From Acidobacteriota bacterium (GTDB lineage Bacteria; Acidobacteriota; Terriglobia; Terriglobales; Acidobacteriaceae), in NCBI GenBank assembly GCA_031296115.1, contig JARLGI010000019.1, positions 1-64,000 on the forward strand: a stretch of DNA of 64,000 nucleotides. The letters are read 5' to 3'. The notes beneath the pieces were generated by a model that did no database searches, was not told the DNA's origin, and saw only the letters and a list, made by a program, of their open reading frames with translations. Below are positions 34,271-43,153 of the stretch, piece after piece. The translations under genes were made by a program, and so were the position numbers. The stretch's first letter is position 1. The number at the start of each line of letters is the position of its first letter.

Positions 34271-35125
34271 ATGGCAACTCCCGGCAACCCAGATCCACCG
34301 CCCATTGTCAATCCGCCCGATCCGCCCCCTTTGATCCCAACCTGGAAGAGCAACAAGCCGCGCAGTTACTTACTGTTCGTCGTGTGCCTGGCGCTGCTGG
34401 CGTTGATGGGGCAGGCGGCCCTTAAGCTGACTCCCGGCCTGAACTTTGCGGTTGCGGCGTTTCTGCTCGCCGGCGTGGTGCTGCTATTTGGCCAGTGGTC
34501 GTGTCGCCGGCCGTTGGGGGTGCTCATCGAGTACCGCAACTTGATGAGTCTCGCGCGCTTCCAGTGCATTCTATGGACGATCATCGTGCTGGCCGGATTC
34601 TTGGCCATGGTAGCCATGCGATTGCGCTTCCCCGAAGCCGGGCCGAGCGCTATGGACATCACGATTCCGCCGGAGCTATGGGCCCTGATGGGGATCAGCA
34701 CCGCGTCCCTGGTGGGCGCGCCCATGATCCTGCAAAACAAGATCGATAAGACCCCCACCGACGACGCCATGCAGAAGGCATCGGAAACGTTGGACAAGTC
34801 CTCGGCCAGCGCGATTGCGGATGTCAACAGCATGGGAACCCTGTACCGCAACGCTTCTCTGGACGAGGCCCGCATCACCGACATGCTGCAGGGCGATGAG
34901 ATATCGAACATCGCCTACCTGGACATGGCCAAGGTACAGATGCTGCTGTTTACCATCGTAGGTGCACTGGTGTATTGCGGCGCGCTCTATAACGCTTTGG
35001 CGGTGCACTCAACTGACACCCTGGCTACCATGCCGGCGCTGTCGCAGGGAATGGTGACGCTGTTGGGAATCAGCCATGCCGGGTATTTGACCAGCAAGAC
35101 CGTGGATCGCACTCCGACCACGTAA
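34271..35125 (+). CDS. Hypothetical membrane protein with four to five hydrophobic segments
   Basis: A 284-residue protein from the ATG at 34271 (GGAG 6 nt upstream); the longer frame from 34103 runs through the hairpin and is not likely. A Pro-rich start (PDPPPIVNPPDPPPLIP) is followed by membrane segments near 35-52 (YLLFVVCLALLALMGQAAL), 58-74, 100-118 (ILWTIIVLAGFLAMVAMRL), 135-150, and near 220-240 (MLLFTIVGALVYCGALYNAL). A polar domain of about 65 residues sits between the fourth and fifth. A muramidase-like gene starts 49 bp downstream, so the two may act together. I recognise no family. Confidence 0.75.
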   Translation: MATPGNPDPPPIVNPPDPPPLIPTWKSNKPRSYLLFVVCLALLALMGQAALKLTPGLNFAVAAFLLAGVVLLFGQWSCRRPLGVLIEYRNLMSLARFQCILWTIIVLAGFLAMVAMRLRFPEAGPSAMDITIPPELWALMGISTASLVGAPMILQNKIDKTPTDDAMQKASETLDKSSASAIADVNSMGTLYRNASLDEARITDMLQGDEISNIAYLDMAKVQMLLFTIVGALVYCGALYNALAVHSTDTLATMPALSQGMVTLLGISHAGYLTSKTVDRTPTT

Positions 35126-35174
35126 GGTGCCTTAGGCGTCGCCAGCGCCAGGCCTGCAAGAAAGGCAACCAGTT

Positions 35175-35951
35175 ATGGGTAGCTCCGCCTCGGCTGTGCC
35201 GCATTACTGTCAGATGTCTGATTTGCAGACCGCTCCCGCGGCCGCGACGCAACCAGTTACGGTAAATCCCAGTTGGTCGCCGAGCCAGCGTGCGCTGGCA
35301 GCCACCTACAACCGCCTGGGTGGACTGCTCGGCTCGCTCGCCCGGCAGGTGAACGTTCCCATCGCCCCCGCGCTGGCGGTTTGGTACGTGGAGAGCGGAG
35401 GCGCCGCCTTTGTCCCACACCAGGCGATCATCCACTTCGAGATAGGACGATTGTTGACCGCCTGGGGCAATGCCAATGCGGCCAATTTCGACGCCCACTT
35501 CCAGTGCGGCGGCCGCAACGGAATACCGGGGGACTCCTGGAAGAACCACGCCTTCTGCGCCACGGGCAGCGGTGGACCGTTCGTTCCCGCCCACCGGAAC
35601 CAAGCCACCGAATATACCGTGTTGCAGCTCGCGACCCAGTTGGCGGGACAGGAAGTAGCGGTGCGCTGTATCCGCATCGGGGGCTGCCAGATCATGATTT
35701 CCAACTTCCCCATGTTGGGCTACGCCAGCGGACTGGACATGCATAAAGCCTTTCAGCTCAGCGAAAACGCCCACGTGCTTGGCTTCTTCGATTTCTGCGC
35801 CCGCCAGGGCGGCGGGCTCCTTCCTTACCTGCCGCAGCCGGATTTCTCTTCGTTCGCGCTTCACTACAACGGCTCCGGGCAGGTGCCGGCGTATGCGGCA
35901 AGACTGCAGAGCGCCGTCAGTGACGTCAATGATATCTTGGCGAACAGCTGA
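35175..35951 (+). CDS. N-acetylmuramidase-domain (DUF3380-like) protein
   Basis: A 258-residue protein, AAAGG before the ATG. Residues from about 65 onward resemble the N-acetylmuramidase/DUF3380 fold found in endolysins: ALAVWYVESGGAAFVPHQA contains the likely catalytic Glu in ESGG, HFEIGRLL follows, and GGCQIMISNFPMLGYAS is the conserved Q-I-M stretch. LSENAHVLGFFDFCARQG and FALHYNGSGQ close the domain. There is no clear signal peptide, so the route out of the cell is unknown. It may remodel peptidoglycan with the membrane protein upstream, or be a captured phage enzyme. Homology is moderately sure; the activity is inferred. Confidence 0.7.
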   Translation: MGSSASAVPHYCQMSDLQTAPAAATQPVTVNPSWSPSQRALAATYNRLGGLLGSLARQVNVPIAPALAVWYVESGGAAFVPHQAIIHFEIGRLLTAWGNANAANFDAHFQCGGRNGIPGDSWKNHAFCATGSGGPFVPAHRNQATEYTVLQLATQLAGQEVAVRCIRIGGCQIMISNFPMLGYASGLDMHKAFQLSENAHVLGFFDFCARQGGGLLPYLPQPDFSSFALHYNGSGQVPAYAARLQSAVSDVNDILANS

Positions 35952-36079
35952 CCTATTCCCTGTCGCGTTCGACGGTTAGCCGTGGTCAGACCTCTCACCG
36001 GCGCATCTTGACCGTCCCGGCCGGCTCAGAGCCATTTGAACCACAGCGCCTGCCGTCACGTAACACCCTTTAGAGCATC

Positions 36080-36085
36080 TATAAT
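36080..36085 (+). promoter_or_regulatory. Candidate -10 box for the sigma operon
   Basis: A perfect TATAAT lies about 90 nt upstream of the likely start of the ECF sigma gene. A matching -35 at 17-nt spacing is not seen. It could also be read as part of TCTATAATA. Confidence 0.4.
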
Positions 36086-36172
36086 AACCGCTCACGGTTT
36101 CTGCCACCGCCCGTCTATGTAGTTGCAGGCACGAGAATTGGCTTGCTAGTTGCATACCAGGTAGAAACCAGC

Positions 36173-36883
36173 ATGCCGGCCGATGCGGTAGCAGTTCCCT
36201 TCACGGTTGGCCCGGGGCTCCGCTCTCCTGAGACGCGGCAGGAGGCGGACAAGACGTCCTCTACACCCTCGCTTCGAGGGGTTATGGAAGGGCAGGCCCA
36301 GAGCCGCATGAACGACACGGAGCTGATCCGGGAAGCGCAACGCGGGAATAGTTCTGCGTTCGAGGAACTGGTGCGCCAGTACGATGGCCCGGTCCTTCGC
36401 CTCGCCTACCACTTGACGCGCTCCGAGCAGGACGCCCAGGACATCTACCAGGAAGCCTTTCTCAAAGCCTACCGGAACATCGGCAACTTCCGTTTCGAGT
36501 GTTCGTTTTACACCTGGATCTACCGCATCGTGACGAACTTGTGTCTCGATCTCCTGCGCAAGCGCCAGGTGCGCAAAGAAGACTCGGCCGTAATGACCGA
36601 TTCCGAGGGCGGCAGCTACGACCTGATGGACAACGTGGCCGACGAGCGGTCCGGCGCCAGTCCCGAACGTGACTTGATGCGGCGGGAATTGGGAGCAAGG
36701 ATTGCCAAGGCGCTGACTAAGCTGACGCCCCGCGAGCGCATGGTCTTTGAGATGAAGCACTACCAGGGGCTGAAGTTGCGCACGATCGGCGAGATTCTGA
36801 ACACGACGGAAGAGACCGCCAAGAACACGCTCTTCCGCGGCACGCAGAAGCTGCGGGCTGCCTTGAAGGACATGAAGACGTAA
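36173..36883 (+). CDS. ECF-type RNA polymerase sigma factor
   Basis: Alternative sigma factor (sigma-70 family, RpoE-like). Region 2: LIREAQRGNSSAFEELVRQY, then LTRSEQDAQDIYQEAFLKAY and FRFECSFYTWIYRIVTNLCL. Region 4: KLTPRERMVFEMKHYQGLKL, then TIGEILNTTEETAKNTLFRG. Residues between are Asp/Glu-rich (DSEGGSYDLMDNVADERSGA). The ATG at 36173 gives 236 residues; 36284 and 36308 are alternatives, and 36308 (MNDTEL..) begins the conserved part. The gene directly downstream (41 bp) encodes a zinc-finger anti-sigma factor. Confidence 0.93.
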   Translation: MPADAVAVPFTVGPGLRSPETRQEADKTSSTPSLRGVMEGQAQSRMNDTELIREAQRGNSSAFEELVRQYDGPVLRLAYHLTRSEQDAQDIYQEAFLKAYRNIGNFRFECSFYTWIYRIVTNLCLDLLRKRQVRKEDSAVMTDSEGGSYDLMDNVADERSGASPERDLMRRELGARIAKALTKLTPRERMVFEMKHYQGLKLRTIGEILNTTEETAKNTLFRGTQKLRAALKDMKT

Positions 36884-36924
36884 GCGAGCCTGGGGATGTC
36901 AGAAGTTATTAGAGGTAGGTCATT

Positions 36925-37857
36925 ATGAATTGCGAATGGGTACAACAGAACGTCACCCTGTACCTGTATAACGAACTGGCCGACGACGCGCGCCACGAGG
37001 TAGAGCAGCACATTGCGCGCTGCAAAGCTTGTGCTGCCGAACTCGCCGACCAGCAGGAATTCCAGGCGCGGTTGAGCCTACTGCCGGTCGAGGAGCCCTC
37101 CGCCAGCTTCCTGGCTGCTTCGCGAATGCGACTGCAGGAAGCCCTCGAGACCGCCGAGCAGAACAAGGCGTGGTATCACCGGCTGACCTTCGATCCCACA
37201 GCATGGCTGCGCCAGGTGCGTTTCTCTCCGGCATTGGCCGCGGTCATCTTCATGGTCGGCTTCGGCGGTGGCATTGGCGCCATGTACAAGGCTATGCCGG
37301 GAAGAGCTGCAACATCGGGTGCAGTTGACCATACCCCTGGCCCGCCCTCCATCAGTTCCATCATCTCCATCGAAAAGCAACCCGGCACGAACGATGTGAC
37401 GGTGCAATACGACAAGCGTATGCCGGAGTCGGTCGAGGGTTCCGTCTCCGACCCTAAAGTTCAGAAACTGCTGCTGTACGCCGCCAAGAGCAATGAAAAC
37501 TCTGGGGTTCGCCTGAATTCGGTGGAGGCCTTGGCGAGCAAGGCCGACGATCCTGAAGTCCGGGAAACCCTTACCTATGCGATGCGATATGACAGCAACC
37601 CCGGCGTGCGGCTGACGGCGCTGGATGGGCTGGCCTCGCACGTGAAAGAGGACATCCGGGTTCGTAATGCAGTGCTGGACTCGTTGCTCAATGACAGCAA
37701 TCCCGGGGTGCGCAAAGGCGCACTTGACGCGTTGGGGCCGGTCAGTGCAGACAGCAGCGTACGCATGGCGTTGCAACAGCTGGCCAAGGACGATCCTAGC
37801 GACTATATCCGCAGCGCGTCGAAGCGCATGCTGGAGTCCATGCCTAACATTTATTGA
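36925..37857 (+). CDS. Zinc-finger anti-sigma factor with HEAT-like repeats
   Basis: A 310-residue membrane protein. The N-terminus has the anti-sigma zinc motif: MNCEWVQQNVTLYLYNELAD with EQHIARCKACAAELADQQEF (His-x3-Cys-x2-Cys). One membrane segment lies near 105-120 (SPALAAVIFMVGFGGGIGAM). The periplasmic part (about 165-310) is a HEAT-like array with three clear units: NSGVRLNSVEALASKADDPE, SNPGVRLTALDGLASHVKED and SNPGVRKGALDALGPVSADS. Such repeats in an anti-sigma factor are unusual. It would hold the upstream sigma factor at the membrane and sense a periplasmic partner. Its stop overlaps the next reading frame. Confidence 0.9.
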   Translation: MNCEWVQQNVTLYLYNELADDARHEVEQHIARCKACAAELADQQEFQARLSLLPVEEPSASFLAASRMRLQEALETAEQNKAWYHRLTFDPTAWLRQVRFSPALAAVIFMVGFGGGIGAMYKAMPGRAATSGAVDHTPGPPSISSIISIEKQPGTNDVTVQYDKRMPESVEGSVSDPKVQKLLLYAAKSNENSGVRLNSVEALASKADDPEVRETLTYAMRYDSNPGVRLTALDGLASHVKEDIRVRNAVLDSLLNDSNPGVRKGALDALGPVSADSSVRMALQQLAKDDPSDYIRSASKRMLESMPNIY

Positions 37858-37928
37858 CCGCGGGGAATGTCTCGGCGGTTTTATTATTTTTGCAAGACGG
37901 TGGAATTCGCTCCCGGAAAGAGGATTGG

Positions 37929-39155
37929 TTGAAGCTGGGTTTTGACAAGCAGGTGGCCGGCACGCGGGTCGCGAGAAGTTGGAGGTGGAAGACAGCGGCG
38001 GCTTTGATGGCGGTGGCAGTAGCCATGCCGCTCTGGGCGCAGCAGTCGCGAGTGTTCCGCGATGGCAATTCGTGGGTGGAGGAAATCACTGGCATCTTGC
38101 CCGCCTCTCATGATTTCCGAATCAACACCGATGTCGGTTCGGTCCAGATGCAGGGGAACTCGCCGCACATCAGCTACGTCATCCGCAAACGCTGCTTTGC
38201 GCTGAACGAAGAGGCAGCGCGCCGGCAGTTTGAACAGATGCGCATCACCACCGGAAGGAACGCCGAAACCGATTTCATCGAGGGCCGTCTGTTAAACAAG
38301 AACCTGAGCCGGTTCAGTACGGACTTCATCGTGCAGGTACCGAGGGATCTTGGAGTGGTGAAGGTGGACACGCGCAGCGGCACATTGAATTTAAGCTCCA
38401 TCACCGCCACCATCTTCGGGAGCACCGGTGGCGGCGCCGTCAAACTGGATGATCTCGGCGGCCCGGTGAAGGTCTTCACCGCCGGCGGTGCGGTGGAGGG
38501 AGGCAATCTCGCTAGCGATTTCACTCTGAATAGCGGAGGCGGTGATGTCCACATCAACAAGATTGGCGGATTCTCCCGCGTGACCATCGGCGGTGGCAAG
38601 GTGTACCTCGGCGCCACGAAGGGCTCGATTATCCAGACTGGCGCAGGCGGCGTTGAGGTGCGGAAGTGCGACGGCGATTTGCGGGTGAGTACGGAAGGCG
38701 GCAGCCTTAACTTCGGCGACGTAGCCGGTTCGGTGCACGGCGATACCGGCGGCGGTAGCGTTCGTCTGGCCAGCGCCCAGGGTCGAGTGCAGATTACGAC
38801 GGGCGGCGGCAGCGTGGAACTCTATAACCTTAGTCAGGGAGCGCAGGTTGAGACCGGGGCAGGATCTATTCTGGTTGAGTTCCTCTCCGGCAAGGGATTC
38901 GGCGACTCTACCCTGCATACTGCCGCGGGCGACGTTTCGGTTTGCATGCCAGCAACCTTGCCGGTATCGGTGCATGCTTCCTCCGACATGGTGACGGGCC
39001 GCGGCATCCAATCCGAGTTTCCGGGCCTGCATGTTACCTCCAGCGGAGAATACGGGCCCAAGGCGATGTACGCCGAAGGCGCCTTAAACGGCGGCGGCCC
39101 CATGTTGCGGGTCCGCACTACCATGGGCCAGATCAATTTTCGGCGTTGTCATTAA
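37929..39155 (+). CDS. DUF4097-family exported beta-repeat protein, large
   Basis: A 409-residue exported protein from the TTG at 37929 (AGAGG 6 nt upstream). The open frame starts at 37854 in the stop of the anti-sigma gene. The signal peptide ends around AAALMAVAVAMPLWAQQ. The mature protein has a short globular part, then a beta-solenoid rich in GGG turns (GSTGGGAVKLDDLGG, SGGGDVHINKIGGF, IGGGKVYLGATKGS, TGGGSVRLASAQGR, TGGGSVELYNLSQG). VHASSDMVTGRGIQSEFPG near the end fits DUF4097 proteins. It is larger than the sister protein at 18470-19267. Its place between anti-sigma and PDZ genes suggests an envelope sensor or scaffold. Confidence 0.85.
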   Translation: MKLGFDKQVAGTRVARSWRWKTAAALMAVAVAMPLWAQQSRVFRDGNSWVEEITGILPASHDFRINTDVGSVQMQGNSPHISYVIRKRCFALNEEAARRQFEQMRITTGRNAETDFIEGRLLNKNLSRFSTDFIVQVPRDLGVVKVDTRSGTLNLSSITATIFGSTGGGAVKLDDLGGPVKVFTAGGAVEGGNLASDFTLNSGGGDVHINKIGGFSRVTIGGGKVYLGATKGSIIQTGAGGVEVRKCDGDLRVSTEGGSLNFGDVAGSVHGDTGGGSVRLASAQGRVQITTGGGSVELYNLSQGAQVETGAGSILVEFLSGKGFGDSTLHTAAGDVSVCMPATLPVSVHASSDMVTGRGIQSEFPGLHVTSSGEYGPKAMYAEGALNGGGPMLRVRTTMGQINFRRCH

Positions 39156-39170
39156 AGAGGTTGGAATATT

Positions 39171-40472
39171 ATGCGCAGCTGTAACTCACTTCGTTTGACT
39201 TTTGCCGCGGCGGTGCTCGTAGCCGCTGCTGTCACGGTCGCGACCGCAGTACCAAATCCTGGATGGCCTGATTCCCATCCAACGGCTTATCTGGGCGTGC
39301 ACATCGAAGACATCAGTCCCGAGGTCGCAACTGCCCTCCAGTTGAAGGATCCGAGTGGCGCCCGGGTGACCTACGTCGATCAGGACGGACCGGCCTGCCG
39401 CGCCGGCTTGAAGAACGATGACGTCATTGTGGGCTTCAACGGCGCCAAGGTGCAGAGCGCGGAGCAACTGGGGAACTTGATTCACGCCCTTGCTCCCGGT
39501 CAGACGGTGACGATGACCATCGTCCGTCGCGGCGGACAGAGCAGCGACGTTAAGGTGGCGCTGGGAAGCTGGCCGCACGCGCCCGCACGTCCGGTAGCTG
39601 CGATTCCGCCACGATCCGCTCTCGCTTTTGTAGGACCGGCGATGGCCGCTCCTCCCGCCTTGCCCGACGTGCCCGTGTACACGGTGATGTACTCCCATCA
39701 CGGCTTGATGGTGGAGCCTCTGAGCACACAGATGGCCGACTTCTTTGGTGTTCCCCACGACAGCGGTGTGATGATCCGCACCGTGGAAAAAGGCAGTCCC
39801 GCCGCAGCCGCCGGCTTGAAGGCGTGCGACGTCATCGTGAAAATCAACAACGAGCCGGTGCATGACATGGCAGACTGGGGACGCGCCATGCACATCCGCG
39901 GCGGGAAGGTCTCGGTCAGCATTGTGCGCGACAAGCGCGAGCAGACCGTCGTAATGAACCTCCCCACGCCGGATTCTTCCAGGCTGGAAAACTGGAACCC
40001 CGAGGCTTTTGACGCCCAGATGGATGTCTTGCGCCAGGAGATGAAGGCGATGGACCCGGAGTTCGAGCAGGCCCAGCAGGAGGCTGTCGCGCAACTGGAT
40101 CCCAAAGAATTGGAGCAGATGCAGCGCGAGTTGCAGCGGTCGATGAAGCTCAGCCAGGAAGAAATGGCGAAGATGCAGAAGGAATTGCGGAAATCCATGC
40201 CGTCGGAGAAGGACCTCCGCAAGATGCAGGAAGACATCGCCAAGTCCATGCCGTTGCGGGCAGACATGGACAAAATGCGGCAGGAAATCGCGGAGTCGCT
40301 GAAAAACATTCCCACCAGCCAGGAGCTCGAGCAGATGCGCCACGATGTGGAGGAGTCCATGAAGAACTGGACGCCGCAGCTTCAGCAGCAGATGGAAGAG
40401 CTGAAGAAGCAAATGCAGCAGCAAAAACTGGATTTCCAGCAGCTGATGAAGAAACGGGATAACGAATTCTAG
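39171..40472 (+). CDS. Exported two-PDZ-domain protein with C-terminal coiled coil
   Basis: A 433-residue protein with a signal peptide (RLTFAAAVLVAAAVTVATA). PDZ 1 (about 37-120) has AYLGVHIEDISPEVATALQL and DQDGPACRAGLKNDDVIVGF. PDZ 2 (about 175-262) has SGVMIRTVEKGSPAAAAGLK and ACDVIVKINNEPVHDM. The last 150 residues are a Met/Glu/Gln/Lys-rich coiled coil (QMQRELQRSMKLSQEEMAKM and similar, with repeated KSMPS). There is no serine-protease domain, so it is not DegS/DegP. It lies 15 bp after the DUF4097 gene and ends at a terminator. A role in peptide sensing or scaffold building in the periplasm is inferred. Confidence 0.88.
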   Translation: MRSCNSLRLTFAAAVLVAAAVTVATAVPNPGWPDSHPTAYLGVHIEDISPEVATALQLKDPSGARVTYVDQDGPACRAGLKNDDVIVGFNGAKVQSAEQLGNLIHALAPGQTVTMTIVRRGGQSSDVKVALGSWPHAPARPVAAIPPRSALAFVGPAMAAPPALPDVPVYTVMYSHHGLMVEPLSTQMADFFGVPHDSGVMIRTVEKGSPAAAAGLKACDVIVKINNEPVHDMADWGRAMHIRGGKVSVSIVRDKREQTVVMNLPTPDSSRLENWNPEAFDAQMDVLRQEMKAMDPEFEQAQQEAVAQLDPKELEQMQRELQRSMKLSQEEMAKMQKELRKSMPSEKDLRKMQEDIAKSMPLRADMDKMRQEIAESLKNIPTSQELEQMRHDVEESMKNWTPQLQQQMEELKKQMQQQKLDFQQLMKKRDNEF

Positions 40473-40490
40473 AGAGTCGCTTTCTTACGG

Positions 40491-40518
40491 AGGCACAGAG
40501 AAATCCGTGCCTTTTTTT
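40491..40518 (+). terminator. Intrinsic terminator of the sigma operon
   Basis: AGGCAC (40491-40496) and GTGCCT (40507-40512) form a stem, and seven T residues follow (40512-40518). It is 19 nt after the PDZ gene stop. Confidence 0.8.
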
Positions 40519-40557
40519 GGACCGCCGCTCCCGGCACGCCACAGCTCCACGTTCGAT

Positions 40558-40785
40558 TCAAATTTTTCGGTCGGCAGGTGGCGCTTTATCGCGCCGCAGC
40601 CTGCGGTCCAACATCTCGATGACCCCGTAAAAAGCCACGCACACCCAGAAGTCAACAAGCAGACCAAGGTCAAGCCGGTCCGGCCGATGCTGTCCCGCCA
40701 GCGGCAGGTGGGGCATCAGCGCGAAGAAGTAAACCAGATTGCCCACCAGCACGGCGATGAACTGCTTGGTCAGTTTTCGGAGCAT
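40558..40785 (-). CDS. Small hypothetical membrane protein
   Basis: A 75-residue protein with two hydrophobic segments: AVLVGNLVYFFALMPHLPL and LGLLVDFWVCVAFYGVIEML, followed by a basic end (RRLRRDKAPPADRKI). Coding-like codon use and the membrane design support a real gene. The family is not recognised. It is convergent with the sigma operon and divergent from recG. Confidence 0.6.
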   Translation of the reverse strand: MLRKLTKQFIAVLVGNLVYFFALMPHLPLAGQHRPDRLDLGLLVDFWVCVAFYGVIEMLDRRLRRDKAPPADRKI

Positions 40786-40969
40786 CTACTTGTTTGGACA
40801 CCGCTAATCGGGTTTGCGATGCCAGAAAAGCGGCAGTTGGTATTCAGCACTTGGTTATTGGCAAAGCAAGATAAGCGAGTAACTGACCGCCTTAGTAAAA
40901 CACCGAGTACCAATCGCCAACTGCCAATCATCAAATGCCAAGTGCCAAAGGCTCATTTACCATCGCTCT

Positions 40970-43123
40970 GTGCTCGACCTCTCCACCAACGTGCAGTTCG
41001 TGAAAGGCATTGGTCCCAAGGTCGCCCAGACAATGCTGGAAAAAGGCATTACCACGGTCGAGGACCTGCTCTACTATCTGCCCTTCCGCTACGAGGACCG
41101 GCTCAACCCGCGCGGTATCGGCGAACTGCGCGTGGGCGAGATGGCCAGCGTCATCGCCGAGGTCCGCACCTTTGGGCTATTCCGCACGCGCCGCATGCCG
41201 CTGTTCGAGATGACGGTTGGCCAGGGCCGCGACACGCTGAAGTGCCTGTGGTTCAATGCTGCTTATTTGAAAGATAGGTTTCGCGCGGGCATGCTGCTCG
41301 CTCTTTACGGCAAGGTCGAGGCCGGCGATCGCGGGGGCCACCGCTTCCAGATCATCCAGCCGCAATTCGAAGTACTCCACGATCCCACAGCACACGAGGG
41401 CAACGGCGCGTGTGAGGACAAGAAGTGGCAGTCGCTCGAGGTTGGGCGCATCGTACCCATCTACGAGTCCGCCGGCAACGGCCGCCTGACGGCGCGCTGG
41501 TTTCGCCGCGTCATCCACGGAATGCTGGAAGGCATGGATGCGGATGTTCCCGACGCGATCCCGCCTGTGGTGCGCGGCCGCATGGGACTGATCGATCGCC
41601 GTCGCGCGTTCTGGCAGGCGCACTGGCCCGAGGTCGGCGCGAGCCTCACCAACCTGCAATCTGCGCGCACGCCGGCGCACATCCGGCTCATCTTTGAAGA
41701 GCTGTTCTTCCTGGAACTCGGCCTTGAGCTGAAGCGCAAGAAGCTGCGCGCCCAGACCGGCATCAGTTTCCCCATCGACGATTCCGTGCGCGTGGCGGTG
41801 AAACGCATCCTGCCGTTTCATCCCACGGCAGCGCAGAAGCGGGTGCTGAAAGAAATCGCAGCCGACATGGCCGAGCAGGCTCCGATGCGGCGGCTGCTGC
41901 AAGGCGACGTGGGCTCCGGTAAGACCATCGTCGCGCTGGAAGCCGCGGTCATCGCCATGGAGAACGGCTACCAGGTCGCGCTCATGGCGCCGACAGAAAT
42001 CCTCGCGACACAACACTACCTGTCAGCGCGAAAGATCCTCGATCCCGCCGGTTACCGCATCGTTCTGCTGACGGGCTCGCAGGAGCAGGGCCGGAAGAAA
42101 CAAACCCGCCATCACATCGCGCAAGGCAACGCACAGCTTGTCATCGGCACGCACGCGCTCATCCAGGAGTCGGTCGAATTCGACAAGCTCGGCCTGGTCA
42201 TTGTCGACGAGCAGCATCGCTTCGGCGTCATGCAGCGCTTCCGCCTGATGAAGAAGACCGACGTTGCTGAACCCGACGTTCTGGTGATGACGGCCACGCC
42301 CATCCCGCGCACCCTGGCCCTCACGCTCTACGGCGACCTCGACACCAGCGTGCTTGATGAGCTTCCGCCCGGGCGCACGCCCATCACCACGCGTCGCGTT
42401 GGCGACGAGCGCGCCGAGGAGGTGTGGGAGTTCGTCCGCAAACAAGTCGCCGCCGGCCGGCAGGCGTACATCGTCTATCCCGTGATCGAAGAAGGCGCGA
42501 TGGAGGGCGAACTCAAGGCCGCCATCAAGATGTACGACCAGTTGCGCAAGACCGAGTTCACCGGCTTGCGGGTCGGCCTGCTGCACGGCCGCATGAACGC
42601 GGACGACAAGGACGCGACCATGGCTCGCTTCCATCGCGGCGAGATTGACGTGCTGGTGTCGACCACGGTCATCGAGGTCGGCGTGGATGTCGCCAACGCC
42701 AACATCATGGTCATCGAGCACGCCGAGCGCTTCGGACTGTCGCAGATGCATCAGCTGCGCGGGCGCATCGGGCGCGGCGCGGCAAAATCCTATTGCGTGT
42801 TGATGACCGGCGGCAAGGTATCTGAGGAAGCCGAGCAGCGGCTGCAAGCCATGGTGCGCACCCAAGACGGATTCGAGATTGCCGAGCTCGATTTGCAACA
42901 GCGCGGGCCGGGCGAGTTCTTTGGCACGCGCCAGGCGGGACTACCGAATTTCCGCGTTGCGAATTTGTTGCGCGATCGCGAACTGCTGGAATGCGCCCGC
43001 CGCGAAGCCCGGTTCGTGCTGGCCGGGCCAAATGCCGATCTCACAAAGGAGGAGATTGCCAGCGCGGTGCGACATCTGCGGGGACATTGGAACCGGCGCT
43101 ATGGGTTAGTCGAAGTCGGTTGA
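40970..43123 (+). CDS. recG: ATP-dependent DNA helicase RecG
   Basis: Unwinds and reverses stalled replication forks. 717 residues from a GTG. The N-terminal wedge domain contains VKGIGPKVAQTMLEKGITTV and ALYGKVEAGDRGGHRFQIIQ. The helicase core has Walker A LLQGDVGSGKTIVALEAAV, motif II LVIVDEQHRFGVMQRF, TATPIPRTLALT (motif III) and HAERFGLSQMHQLRGRIGRG (motif VI). The C-terminus ends with FRVANLLRDRELLECAR and is normal in length. Confidence 0.96.
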   Translation: MLDLSTNVQFVKGIGPKVAQTMLEKGITTVEDLLYYLPFRYEDRLNPRGIGELRVGEMASVIAEVRTFGLFRTRRMPLFEMTVGQGRDTLKCLWFNAAYLKDRFRAGMLLALYGKVEAGDRGGHRFQIIQPQFEVLHDPTAHEGNGACEDKKWQSLEVGRIVPIYESAGNGRLTARWFRRVIHGMLEGMDADVPDAIPPVVRGRMGLIDRRRAFWQAHWPEVGASLTNLQSARTPAHIRLIFEELFFLELGLELKRKKLRAQTGISFPIDDSVRVAVKRILPFHPTAAQKRVLKEIAADMAEQAPMRRLLQGDVGSGKTIVALEAAVIAMENGYQVALMAPTEILATQHYLSARKILDPAGYRIVLLTGSQEQGRKKQTRHHIAQGNAQLVIGTHALIQESVEFDKLGLVIVDEQHRFGVMQRFRLMKKTDVAEPDVLVMTATPIPRTLALTLYGDLDTSVLDELPPGRTPITTRRVGDERAEEVWEFVRKQVAAGRQAYIVYPVIEEGAMEGELKAAIKMYDQLRKTEFTGLRVGLLHGRMNADDKDATMARFHRGEIDVLVSTTVIEVGVDVANANIMVIEHAERFGLSQMHQLRGRIGRGAAKSYCVLMTGGKVSEEAEQRLQAMVRTQDGFEIAELDLQQRGPGEFFGTRQAGLPNFRVANLLRDRELLECARREARFVLAGPNADLTKEEIASAVRHLRGHWNRRYGLVEVG

Positions 43124-43153
43124 TGCAGCATCAGATGCATTAAGGAGTTTGCC

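Noticed and set aside
35175-35951. Prophage endolysin
   Set aside because: No other phage genes, integrase or attachment site is near; both flanks are chromosomal housekeeping genes. The phage origin stays a possibility only.
40507-41277. A 256-codon plus-strand frame before and over the start of recG
   Set aside because: It lies over a minus-strand small gene and an out-of-frame part of recG; it has no protein-like composition.
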